Assembly (NCBI RefSeq): GCF_007827595.1 | Contig: NZ_VISR01000047.1 | Span: 1-47,803 of the forward strand | Length of the DNA stretch: 47,803 bases | Direction of reading: 5' to 3' | Origin: Streptomyces sp. BK340 | GTDB taxonomy: Bacteria; Actinomycetota; Actinomycetes; Streptomycetales; Streptomycetaceae | Part shown: in pieces, positions 41,217 through 47,803 of the stretch | Position numbering within the stretch: position 1 is the first letter of the stretch | Layout: each line of letters begins with the position of its first letter | The notes under the pieces: model-generated | Told to the model about the DNA's origin: nothing | Databases searched by the model: none | Seen by the model: the letters and a program-made list of their open reading frames with translations, nothing else | Translations under genes and position numbers: made by a program

Positions 41217-42467
41217 CTACCTGGCCGCGGGTTCGGCCGGCAGGTCGAAGACGTGGTCCGGGGAGATGATCTGCGTGATCGCCTGGCCGAACAGGGTGCT
41301 CGGTTCCTGGCCGTTGTGGTCGATGTCGGTGTTGAGCAGCACCACGAGGGTCGCCTGTGCCGCCGGGAGATAGACGGTCAGTGACTCGTAGCCCGGCAGC
41401 GAGCCGTTGTGGCCGATCCAGCCCTGTACGTTGAAGATGCCCAGCCCGTAGCCCGCCCCCGCGATCGGTGTGGCCGGGGTGGTGAGCCGCTGCTTCTGTG
41501 TGACCGGGCTGACCATCCAGCTGCCGTCCGGGAACTGGCCGGTCGCCACCGTGCGTGCCCACACCCGCAGGTCGTCCTGCTTCGAGATCATCGCGCCCGC
41601 CGCCCAGCCCCAGGACGGGTTCCAGTCGGCCGCGTCCGCGATCCTGCCGTCGGCGGTCTGGTTCGTGTAGCCCTGCGCGTGCGGGGCGGGGAACTCCGAG
41701 CCGACCGGGAACAGCGTGTTCTTCATTCCGGCGGGCTCCAGGATGTGCTGCCGGATGTAGTCACCGAGACGCTGTCCGCTCTGCTGCTCGACGACCAGGC
41801 CGAGCAGGATGAGATTGGTGTTGCTGTAGTAGAACTTCTGTCCCGGCGGGAACAGCACCGGGTGCCTGAACGAGTAGGCGAGCAGCTGCTGGGGCGTGAA
41901 GGGGCGTCGCGGGTCGGACGTGAGCGCCTTGAAGAAGTCGTCGTCCTGGGAGTAGTTGAAGAGCCCGCTGCGCATGCCTGCGAGCTGCCGCAGCGTGATC
42001 TCGTTCCCGTTCGGCACCCCGGCGATGTACTTTCCGATCGGATCGTCCAGCCCCACCTTGCCCTGGTCCACCAGCTGCAGCAGCGCCGTCACGGTGAAGG
42101 TCTTGGTCTCGCTGCCGATCCGCATGTACAGGTCGGGCGTCATCGTCCGGCCGCTGACCTTGTCGGCGACGCCGAACGAGCTGACGTAGCTGCCCCGGTG
42201 CGGTGTCCAGATGCCGACCATCACGCCGGGCACGTTCGCCTCGGTCATCACCTTCTGCACGGCGGTGTCCAGTTGGCGGGCCACGTCCGGTGTGATCGTG
42301 CGGACCTCCGCCCCCGAAGGGGAGGGGGTGGGCTGCTCGGCGGCGAACGCGGTGGGTACAAAGGCCGGCACCGCCCCCGCGGGAGCGCCCCCGAGCGGCA
42401 CCATCAGTGTCCCCACCACGACGGCGACCGCGGCCCCCCGGCGCAGGCGTGCGGATGAATGCGGCAT
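41217..42467 (-). CDS. Secreted serine hydrolase (class C beta-lactamase / D-alanyl-D-alanine carboxypeptidase family)
   Basis: 416 aa from ATG 42467, TTGGAG 7-8 nt upstream. Signal peptide (RRGAAVAVVVGTLMVPLGGA, cleavage near AGA or AFA). The penicillin-recognising triad is SETK (S119, K122), YSN in KFYYSNTN, and HNG in IGHNGSLPG. FNYSQDDDFFKALTSDPRRP is a streptomycete-specific insertion near the catalytic helix. The family includes D-Ala-D-Ala carboxypeptidases, esterases and beta-lactamases; a carboxypeptidase-like function on the cell wall is the default reading. Monocistronic. Confidence 0.93.
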   Translation of the reverse strand: MPHSSARLRRGAAVAVVVGTLMVPLGGAPAGAVPAFVPTAFAAEQPTPSPSGAEVRTITPDVARQLDTAVQKVMTEANVPGVMVGIWTPHRGSYVSSFGVADKVSGRTMTPDLYMRIGSETKTFTVTALLQLVDQGKVGLDDPIGKYIAGVPNGNEITLRQLAGMRSGLFNYSQDDDFFKALTSDPRRPFTPQQLLAYSFRHPVLFPPGQKFYYSNTNLILLGLVVEQQSGQRLGDYIRQHILEPAGMKNTLFPVGSEFPAPHAQGYTNQTADGRIADAADWNPSWGWAAGAMISKQDDLRVWARTVATGQFPDGSWMVSPVTQKQRLTTPATPIAGAGYGLGIFNVQGWIGHNGSLPGYESLTVYLPAAQATLVVLLNTDIDHNGQEPSTLFGQAITQIISPDHVFDLPAEPAAR

Positions 42468-42819
42468 GGGCTGACTCCAAGCACGTGAGAGCAGTACGTG
42501 CGGCGGGCGAGACGTCGGAGCCCTGGCTCCCCAGCATAGGAGCGCGCACCTGGCCGCGCCTGTCGGCCGGATGGGCCCCCGGGCCGGCCTGAGCCGCCCC
42601 CGTGCCGAGGTGTCGCCGGACGGACGGAAGGCCCCGTTCGGACGGTTCGGACGGACCGAAGCAGCCGCGGGGCCCCGGTGGACCGGACCCGAGAGCCGGT
42701 CCGCGCCCAACTCGTCGCGGCGCGGCGGGCCGAGGGACGCACCGTCCCCGTGGAACCCGACGTGCTCCGGGGCAGCCTCGGCGGGCTCGTCCTGCCCGGG
42801 CCCGAACGCCCCTGATCGG
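42468..42819. other. 352-bp intergenic region with one short open frame
   Basis: A 45-codon open frame runs from GTG 42678 to TGA 42813-42815 (DRTREPVRAQLVAARRAEGR, then VPVEPDVLRGSLGGLVLPGP) with good third-position GC, but has no Shine-Dalgarno and I do not recognise it; it may be the 3' relic of a lost gene or a small protein. The rest shows no gene, repeat or clear terminator. Confidence 0.4.
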
Positions 42820-43287
42820 CTACTGCCCGAGCGACGGTGCGAGGACCGCCAGCGCGCCGTTGGCCTCCTGCAGCGCCGTCTCCAGCGTGCCGGGCCGGTG
42901 CAGGGTGCCGTTGCCGTCCGGCGGGATCAGCCACTCCAGGGAGCGCGCGGGCCGGTACGGCGGCGGTACGGAGACCCAGGACCCCTTGGTCGCGTACCGC
43001 AGGCCGGCGCCGATCCAGCCCCCGGCCGGGTCCGGCGGCAGGAAGAACCCGACCCGGCCCGCGGCGGTGTCCACGAGGGTCGGCCCCGGCACGGGCAGCG
43101 AAGGCCGCCACAGCAGGTCCAGGGTGAGCAGACCGAGCCGCTCGGGGACGCTCAGGACGTCCCAGAAGCGGCCCGCCTCCAGCAGCGCGATGCCCTCCCC
43201 GTGGTCCCACTCCCACTTGCACGCTCGGGGATCGGCCGCCGCCGCGGCGAGCCACTCCACGCCCCGCATCCACACCCTGTTCATCAT
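42820..43287 (-). CDS. Orphan prim-pol (bifunctional DNA primase/polymerase)-related small protein
   Basis: 155 aa from ATG 43287 (or ATG 43284), GGAG 8 nt upstream. MRGVEWLAAAAADPRACKWE, GIALLEAGRFWDVLSVPERL, LLTLDLLWRPSLPVPGPTLV and VGFFLPPDPAGGWIGAGLRY match streptomycete proteins usually labelled bifunctional DNA primase/polymerase N-terminal. The core metal-binding residues of a full AEP domain are not recognisable, and there is no helicase or plasmid gene beside it, so a role in replication is doubtful. Only the family likeness is claimed. Confidence 0.6.
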   Translation of the reverse strand: MMNRVWMRGVEWLAAAAADPRACKWEWDHGEGIALLEAGRFWDVLSVPERLGLLTLDLLWRPSLPVPGPTLVDTAAGRVGFFLPPDPAGGWIGAGLRYATKGSWVSVPPPYRPARSLEWLIPPDGNGTLHRPGTLETALQEANGALAVLAPSLGQ

Positions 43288-43460
43288 GCACCGCTCCGCT
43301 GATCCTGCACACCAACCCGGCATATGCATGCTGTTAGATATTTCTACCTGGCGGAAGGGGTGGCGAACCCTGGCGTTTGAGACATCTCTTTCGAACACCG
43401 GACAATGGTTCGTCAGTTGGGGCATCAGTGCCAAGGCGGCCTTGTGCCCGGCCGACGCTC

Positions 43461-43489
43461 GATTCGAGTGTTGCGGCAACTGATTCGAG
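43461..43489. promoter_or_regulatory. Direct repeat GATTCGAG, 21 bp apart
   Basis: GATTCGAG occurs at 43461-43468 and 43482-43489, start to start 21 bp, i.e. two helical turns, just upstream of the aminotransferase promoter. The gap contains GTTGCGGCAAC. This suits tandem binding of a regulator such as the Lrp-type protein encoded downstream. Confidence 0.45.
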
Positions 43490-43498
43490 CGCGGACTC

Positions 43499-43528
43499 TT
43501 GAACTCGCAACAGTTTCGCTCGTACGCT
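43499..43528 (+). promoter_or_regulatory. Promoter of the aminotransferase-Lrp operon
   Basis: TTGAAC (43499-43504) and TACGCT (43523-43528) with an 18-bp spacer resemble a housekeeping promoter. The transcript would carry about 30 nt of leader before ATG 43566 with GAGGT as Shine-Dalgarno. Confidence 0.5.
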
Positions 43529-43565
43529 CGGACTGTTCCGTCCCCGGCATGCATCGAGGTACCCC

Positions 43566-44915
43566 ATGGATCGCACCCGTCTGCACGCCCTCCTGGCCCG
43601 CGAGAGCGCCGAGGCCGAACGCCGCAACCCGCGCTCCAGGGCGGCCAACGAGAAGGCCGACCACCTCTTCGGCCGGGTACCGATGACCTGGATGAACAAG
43701 ACGGCCGGTGCCTTCCCGCGCTATCTGGCCGGAGCGCGCGGCGCACGGATCACCGACGTGGACGGGCACGAGTACATCGACTTCTGCCTCGGTGACACGG
43801 GCGCGATGGCCGGTCACTCGCCCGCCGCGGTCACCGAGGCGGTCGACCGCCGGTACGGCGCTCTGGGCGGGGCCACCGCCATGCTGCCCACGGAGGACGC
43901 CGAGTGGGTCGGCGCCGAGCTGACCCGCCGCTTCGGCCTGGCCCGCTGGAGCTTCTCGCTGACCGCGACCGACGCCAACCGATGGGCGATCCGGCTCGCC
44001 CGGGCCGTCACCGGGCGCCCGAAGATCCTGTTCAACAGCTACTGCTACCACGGCAGCGTCGACGAGTCGCTGATCGTCGTCGGCCCGGACGGCCGGGGCA
44101 CCGCCCGCCCCGGCAACGTCGGAGCCCCCTGTGACGTCACCCTGACCAGCAGGGTCGCCGAGTTCAACGACCTCGCCGGGCTGGAGCGCGAGCTGGCCCA
44201 CGGGGACGTCGCCGCCGTCCTCATGGAGCCCGCGCTCACCAACATCGGCATCGTCCTGCCCGAGCCCGGCTACCTCGCCGGCGTACGGGACCTGACCAGG
44301 CGCTACGGCACCCTGCTCATCAACGACGAGACCCACACCTTCTCCGCGGGCCCCGGTGGCTGCACGGCCGCCTGGGACCTCGACCCGGACCTGCTCACCA
44401 TCGGCAAGGCGATCGGCGGCGGCATCCCGGCCGGCGCCTACGGCCTCTCCGCCGACCTCGCCGAGCGGCTGCTGGACCGCTCCGACCTGGACCTCGTCGA
44501 CATGGGCGGCGTCGGCGGCACCCTCGCCGGCAACGCGCTGTCGGTCGCCGCGACCCGGGCCACCCTGGAGCACGTGCTCACCGACGAGGCCTTCGCCCGG
44601 ATGGCGAAGCTCTCCGAGCGCTTCGAGGCGGGGGTCCGGGCCGGCATCGAGGCCCACCGGCTGCCCTGGTCCGTCAGCCGACTCGGCGCCCGCACCGAGT
44701 ACCGCTTCACCTCGCCGGCGCCCCGCACGGGCACCGAGTCGGCCGCGGCCGCCGACCCGGAACTGGAGGACTTCCTGCACCTCTACCTCGCCAACCGGGG
44801 CATCCTGCTCACCCCGTTCCACAACATGGCGCTCATGTGCCCCGACACCACCGAGCAGGACGTCGACACGCACACCGAGGTGTTCGCCGCGGCCCTCGCC
44901 GAACTGGCCGGCTGA
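43566..44915 (+). CDS. Class-III (GSA-type) pyridoxal-phosphate aminotransferase
   Basis: 449 aa from ATG 43566, with GAGGT 5 nt upstream. Fold signatures: GARITDVDGHEYIDFCLGDT, GHSPAAVTEAVDRRYGALGG, EPALTNIGIVLPEPGYLAGV, LLINDETHTF (cofactor-ring Asp), and TIGKAIGGGIPAGAYG with the PLP-binding K281. Closest in style to glutamate-1-semialdehyde aminomutase-like transaminases, but it is not in a heme cluster and ends with the unusual TPFHNMALMCPDTTEQDVD. It is followed 32 bp later by an Lrp/AsnC regulator on the same strand. Amino-acid catabolism under Lrp control is the most likely role; the substrate is unknown. Confidence 0.92.
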   Translation: MDRTRLHALLARESAEAERRNPRSRAANEKADHLFGRVPMTWMNKTAGAFPRYLAGARGARITDVDGHEYIDFCLGDTGAMAGHSPAAVTEAVDRRYGALGGATAMLPTEDAEWVGAELTRRFGLARWSFSLTATDANRWAIRLARAVTGRPKILFNSYCYHGSVDESLIVVGPDGRGTARPGNVGAPCDVTLTSRVAEFNDLAGLERELAHGDVAAVLMEPALTNIGIVLPEPGYLAGVRDLTRRYGTLLINDETHTFSAGPGGCTAAWDLDPDLLTIGKAIGGGIPAGAYGLSADLAERLLDRSDLDLVDMGGVGGTLAGNALSVAATRATLEHVLTDEAFARMAKLSERFEAGVRAGIEAHRLPWSVSRLGARTEYRFTSPAPRTGTESAAAADPELEDFLHLYLANRGILLTPFHNMALMCPDTTEQDVDTHTEVFAAALAELAG

Positions 44916-44947
44916 GCAGCCCCCCGGCACGGCACGAAGGGAGAGTC

Positions 44948-45388
44948 GTGGACGAGATCGACCGGGCCATCCTGCGCGAGCTGCAGACCGACGGCCGGAT
45001 CGCCTACGCCGACCTCGGTCCCAAGGTCGGGCTGTCCGCCTCGGCGGCCCGCCAGCGCCTGCAACGCCTGCTGGACTCCAGGGCCGTTCAGGTCGTCGGC
45101 GTCACCGACCCGATGGCCATGGGCGGGCAGGCCATGGCCCTGCTCGGCATCGGCGTCGACGGTGACCCGCGCGTCGTCGCCGACGCCCTCGCCGAACGCC
45201 CGGAGGTGGTGTACTCCGTGCTCACCTCCGGCGGATTCGACCTGTTCGCGGAGGTGGTCGCGCCGGGCCCCAAGGACCTGCTGGACTTCGTCAACGACGT
45301 GGTCCGGCCGATCGAGGGCGTCCGCGAGATCCAGTCCTTCCCGTATTTCGGCATCCACACCCACCGCTTCCTGTGGGACGTGGGCTGA
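44948..45388 (+). CDS. Lrp/AsnC-family transcriptional regulator
   Basis: 146 aa from GTG 44948 with AAGGGAGA 3-6 nt upstream. HTH (DEIDRAILRELQTDGRIAYA, DLGPKVGLSASAARQRLQRL) and the C-terminal RAM ligand-binding domain (AMALLGIGVDGDPRVVADAL; RPEVVYSVLTSGGFDLFAEV; IEGVREIQSFPYFGIHTHRF) are complete. Co-transcribed with the aminotransferase, so it probably senses that enzyme's amino-acid substrate and regulates the unit through the repeats upstream of it. Confidence 0.93.
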   Translation: MDEIDRAILRELQTDGRIAYADLGPKVGLSASAARQRLQRLLDSRAVQVVGVTDPMAMGGQAMALLGIGVDGDPRVVADALAERPEVVYSVLTSGGFDLFAEVVAPGPKDLLDFVNDVVRPIEGVREIQSFPYFGIHTHRFLWDVG

Positions 45389-45412
45389 CCCGTGTGTCCG
45401 CACAGGCACGGG
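45389..45412. terminator. Weak stem-loop between convergent Lrp and PP2C genes
   Basis: CCCGTG (45389-45394) pairs with CACGGG (45407-45412) around a 12-nt loop in the 33-bp gap. Short, so possibly incomplete as a terminator. Confidence 0.4.
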
Positions 45413-45421
45413 GTGCCCAGG

Positions 45422-46528
45422 TCAGGTGCCCGGCGGCTGGGGCGTCAGGACCAGCAGGCTGGCGTCGTCGCGCACCTCGTAGCGCTGTAGGCCGAGGTCG
45501 GTCCACACGGCGTCGGTCAGGTCGCCGGAGACGGTGTCCGCGATGTCGGACAGCCGCTCGGACAGCGGATAGAAGGTGCCGGAGGCGTTCCGGGCCTCCC
45601 AGACGCCGTCGGAGGCCAGCAGCAGGCGGTCGCCCGGCCCGAGCGGCACGGTCACCTCCTTGGGGGGATCGGCGCCGATCAGCCCGAGGCCCAGCGGGGG
45701 AGCCGACGTGACAGTCACCTCGTGGGCCCGGCCGTCGTGGAGCAGCACCGGGGCCGGATGCCCGTAGGCGACCACCCGCACCGCCCGCGCGTCGGGCGTG
45801 AACTCCAGCAGCACCGCGGTCGCGAACAGCTCAGTATGCCGCTCACCCGCGGAGTCCAGCCCCAGCCTGCGGTCCATGCGGACCGCGACCGACGCCAGGT
45901 CCGGCTGGTCCAGCACCGCCTCCCGGAACGCGCCCAGCAGCGACACCACCGTCGCGACCGCCGCCAGCCCGTGCCCGCGCACGTCCCCCATCACCGCCCG
46001 GACGCCGTGCGGTCCCGCCCGCACGTCGAAGAAGTCCCCACCCACCAGCGTCCCGTCCTGGGCGGCCCGGTAGAAGCCCGTGCACCCCACCCGCTCCACG
46101 CGCTCCGGCAGCGGCGGCATCACGGCCTGCTGCACGGCCTCCCCGATCGCCCGCTCCATGATCAGCTGGGCGTCCCGGAGTCTGCGCACGTAGGAGAGGA
46201 ACACACTCAGCAGGGCGACGAACACGATGGTGAGCAGATCGGTGTTGCCCGGACGGTTCAGGTGCGTCGACGGGAGGTTCAGCACGACGACGACCAGAGC
46301 GCCGAGGACGGCGGTCGCCGCCGGCCCGTACGACAGGACGGCGAGCGGCGGGATCGCGCCCAGCAGGAAGCCGAGGTCGCTCGCGTGCGGGGTGACGACC
46401 GTGGCCGTGGTCACCCCCACCAGCAGCGCCACCGGCAGCACCCGCACCCATCGCGGCGGTGGCGCGCCCCGTAGCCAGCCGCGCTCTTCCCGGTTCCGCC
46501 GCGACGACGAGCCGCGCACCGATCTCAC
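45422..46528 (-). CDS. Membrane SpoIIE/PP2C-type phosphatase
   Basis: 368 aa from GTG 46528. About four membrane helices at about 28-130 (VLPVALLVGVTTATVVTPHA; LGAIPPLAVLSYGPAATAVL; LLTIVFVALLSVFLSYV) precede a PP2C/SpoIIE domain (about 140-365: GEAVQQAVMPPLPERVERVG, GGDFFDVRAG with the metal Asp pair, VMGDVRGHGLAAVATVVSLL, YGHPAPVLLHDG, LLLASDGVWEARNASG, DDASLLVL). It would dephosphorylate an anti-anti-sigma factor in response to a membrane signal. TAGCGT (46540-46535) lies exactly 6 nt before GTG 46528, again a leaderless arrangement. Confidence 0.93.
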   Translation of the reverse strand: MRSVRGSSSRRNREERGWLRGAPPPRWVRVLPVALLVGVTTATVVTPHASDLGFLLGAIPPLAVLSYGPAATAVLGALVVVVLNLPSTHLNRPGNTDLLTIVFVALLSVFLSYVRRLRDAQLIMERAIGEAVQQAVMPPLPERVERVGCTGFYRAAQDGTLVGGDFFDVRAGPHGVRAVMGDVRGHGLAAVATVVSLLGAFREAVLDQPDLASVAVRMDRRLGLDSAGERHTELFATAVLLEFTPDARAVRVVAYGHPAPVLLHDGRAHEVTVTSAPPLGLGLIGADPPKEVTVPLGPGDRLLLASDGVWEARNASGTFYPLSERLSDIADTVSGDLTDAVWTDLGLQRYEVRDDASLLVLTPQPPGT

Positions 46529-46534
46529 ATCCCC

Positions 46535-46540
46535 ACGCTA
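46535..46540 (-). promoter_or_regulatory. -10 hexamer TAGCGT for leaderless PP2C gene
   Basis: TAGCGT on the minus strand ends exactly 6 nt before GTG 46528; no Shine-Dalgarno. Confidence 0.45.
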
Positions 46541-46647
46541 CGCCGTCGCCGGGAGGGGGTGCACCGCGGAAAAGCCGTCGACGCCCGGCTGCCCGTTCTC
46601 CTACCGTGTGGGCACGCCCGAGACGGCACCGGAAGGAGGTGAGCGTC

Positions 46648-46698
46648 ATGCAGTCCGCAGTCACCCAGCGCTCCCGCCTTCCCGTTCCTCGGGCGTGA
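46648..46698 (+). CDS. Candidate 16-aa leader peptide upstream of the GNAT gene
   Basis: ATG 46648 to TGA 46698 encodes MQSAVTQRSRLPVPRA. It is preceded at 5 nt by GGAAGGAGGTGAG, an almost perfect match to the 16S anti-Shine-Dalgarno and the strongest site in the window. The GNAT gene begins 55 nt after its stop, with its own GGAGGA. The arrangement looks like a translated leader or a small protein; there is no Cys or aromatic run to suggest classic attenuation. No homologue is recognised. Confidence 0.45.
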   Translation: MQSAVTQRSRLPVPRA

Positions 46699-46753
46699 CA
46701 CGTCCGACCGGGAGCGCGTCCCGCCGTACGCAGCACGCACCCCGGAGGAATCC

Positions 46754-47662
46754 ATGACCGCCGTGGTCATCCGCACGCTCGACGAGAGCAGTGCTCACCT
46801 TTTTGACACCCTGCCCGACCCGCTGGGCTTCCGTGAGAAGCACCGGCGGACCCGGTACCGGCCCGACTGGAAGCGGGCCGCCCTGCGTGACGGCCGGGTC
46901 GTGGCCCGCGCCGCCTGGTGGGGCCGGCCCGAGGACCCCGAGCCGCTCGTCATCAACTGGTTCGACGTGGCCGAGGGCGAGGAGGACGCGGGAGCCGAAC
47001 TCCTGCGGACTGCACCCTGGCGCACCGAGGAACTCGAACTCGACCTGCCCGCCGGCCGGCGCGACGTCCCCGGTCTGCCGGCCGCCGTCACCGCCCGCAC
47101 CGTCGCCGCCCGCGCAGCGGGATACGAGCCGCTCGTGGAACGCTTCATCTACCGCTGGACCCCGGACCACGGACTGCCCGAGCGCCCCGGACGCCTCGTC
47201 TTCTCCGCCGAGCCGGACGACACCGTCTTCTTCGACGCCCTGCGCCGCATCCACTCCGTCACCCTGGATGCCCACGCCCGGCGGGCCGTCGAGCAGGGCG
47301 GAGTCGACCTGGCCGCCCAGGAGGATCTCGACATCTTCCACTGGTTCCCGTCACCGCGCACGTGGTGGCAGCTCGCCCGCACACCCGAGGGCGAGCCGGT
47401 CGGCACCCACATCCCGGCCCGCAATCCGTCCGGACCGTGCGTGGGCTTCATCGGTGTCCTGCCGGAGCACCGCGGTCACGGCTACGCCTTCGACCTGCTC
47501 GCCGAGTGCACCCACTTCCTCGTCGAACGCGACGCCGAGTTCATCGCCGCCGCCACCGACCAGGACAACTTCCCGATGGCCGCGCACTTCACCCGGGCCG
47601 GCTACCCCGTCGTACGGGAGCGCCTCAACTTCTGGTCCGAGCGCGTTGTCAGTGCCGGGTGA
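46754..47662 (+). CDS. GNAT-family N-acetyltransferase
   Basis: 302 aa from ATG 46754 with GGAGGA 4 nt upstream. The C-terminal GNAT core is recognisable: CVGFIGVLPEHRGHGYAFDL (acetyl-CoA loop V/I-x-PEHRGHGY), LAECTHFLVERDAEFIAAAT and DQDNFPMAAHFTRAGY (motif B, N and F before the aromatic). An N-terminal partner domain of about 180 aa (EELELDLPAGRRDVPGLPAA; LRRIHSVTLDAHARRAVEQG) suggests a tandem GNAT-type fold with a degenerate first half. The acceptor substrate is unknown. It follows the candidate leader peptide. Confidence 0.85.
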   Translation: MTAVVIRTLDESSAHLFDTLPDPLGFREKHRRTRYRPDWKRAALRDGRVVARAAWWGRPEDPEPLVINWFDVAEGEEDAGAELLRTAPWRTEELELDLPAGRRDVPGLPAAVTARTVAARAAGYEPLVERFIYRWTPDHGLPERPGRLVFSAEPDDTVFFDALRRIHSVTLDAHARRAVEQGGVDLAAQEDLDIFHWFPSPRTWWQLARTPEGEPVGTHIPARNPSGPCVGFIGVLPEHRGHGYAFDLLAECTHFLVERDAEFIAAATDQDNFPMAAHFTRAGYPVVRERLNFWSERVVSAG

Positions 47663-47754
47663 CCGGCTGACGAGGTGATCGACCAGGGGGTTTCGTCTGG
47701 ATCGGGTCGGATCAGGCCGCGGCGTCCGGTGCGGTGCATCGCAAGGCGGAGGAG

Positions 47755-47781
47755 CACCCGCGTACCGGGCGTACCCGGGTG
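47755..47781. repeat. Imperfect 11-bp inverted repeat near the window end
   Basis: CACCCGCGTAC (47755-47765) and GTACCCGGGTG (47771-47781) pair at 10 of 11 positions around CGGGC. The sequence around it (47680-47803) has no supportable gene. From general memory it resembles an interspersed non-coding element of streptomycete chromosomes, but I cannot verify this. Confidence 0.4.
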
Positions 47782-47803
47782 GTCCGACAACGCGGCGAGG
47801 TGC

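Overview
This window is chromosomal DNA from a high-GC actinomycete, almost certainly Streptomyces or a close relative. The base composition is strongly GC-rich with G or C at most third codon positions, GTG starts are common, and several gene types are streptomycete hallmarks: a GlgE/GlgX maltosyl pathway, DUF5133, ANTAR, SigB-type sigma factor, SpoIIE-type phosphatases, a PucR-like regulator and many secreted hydrolases. I see no tRNA, rRNA, CRISPR array, insertion sequence, prophage or integration site.

Layout. 0-4.3 kb: glycogen/maltosyl metabolism (5' end of glgE, a DUF5133 gene, then a degenerate ATPase-like gene translationally coupled to glgX, followed by a frameshifted small gene). 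4.3-6.5 kb: two-domain VOC protein, ANTAR protein, SigB/F-type sigma factor. 6.6-8.8 kb: marR-ABC ATPase-permease operon with a palindrome overlapping its promoter. 8.9-12.4 kb: unknown protein, a divergent stand-alone HemC, a secreted NPP1/NLP-type protein with an intact GHRHDWE motif, and an ATP-dependent DNA ligase. 12.4-16.1 kb: response-regulator remnant, EamA exporter divergent from a LysR regulator, a PrpF-type remnant and an extradiol dioxygenase. 16.3-21.5 kb: XRE membrane protein, SH3 exoprotein, DoxX-like protein plus Bcp peroxiredoxin, and a large PAS-GAF-SpoIIE-HATPase protein. 21.6-28 kb: broken LigD-type phosphoesterase, aldo/keto reductase with divergent XRE regulator, TauD dioxygenase, LLM oxidoreductase, metallophosphatase. 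28-37 kb: cytoplasmic zinc metalloprotease, then secreted phosphoesterase, M4 protease and GH64 glucanase, and a dienelactone hydrolase. 37-47.8 kb: YciO, PucR-like regulator, P450, serine hydrolase, prim-pol-like orphan, class-III aminotransferase with an Lrp regulator, membrane PP2C phosphatase, a candidate 16-codon leader and a GNAT protein.

How the parts relate. Most genes stand alone or in two- or three-gene units separated by clear stem-loop terminators, as usual for a streptomycete chromosome arm or core/arm boundary. No large coherent novel system is evident. The most useful observations are: four broken genes (4.0, 12.5, 15.0 and 21.9 kb), two of them beside functions they would have served; a recurrent arrangement in which a TANNNT -10 hexamer lies 6-7 nt before the start codon of seven genes, predicting leaderless mRNAs; a perfect LacI-type operator upstream of the GH64 glucanase; a dyad inside the -35/-10 spacer of the gene at 8963; and a HATPase-like protein lacking the N-box Asn that is overlapped by glgX. 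All functional calls are from reading motifs and remembered family features; no database search was run.
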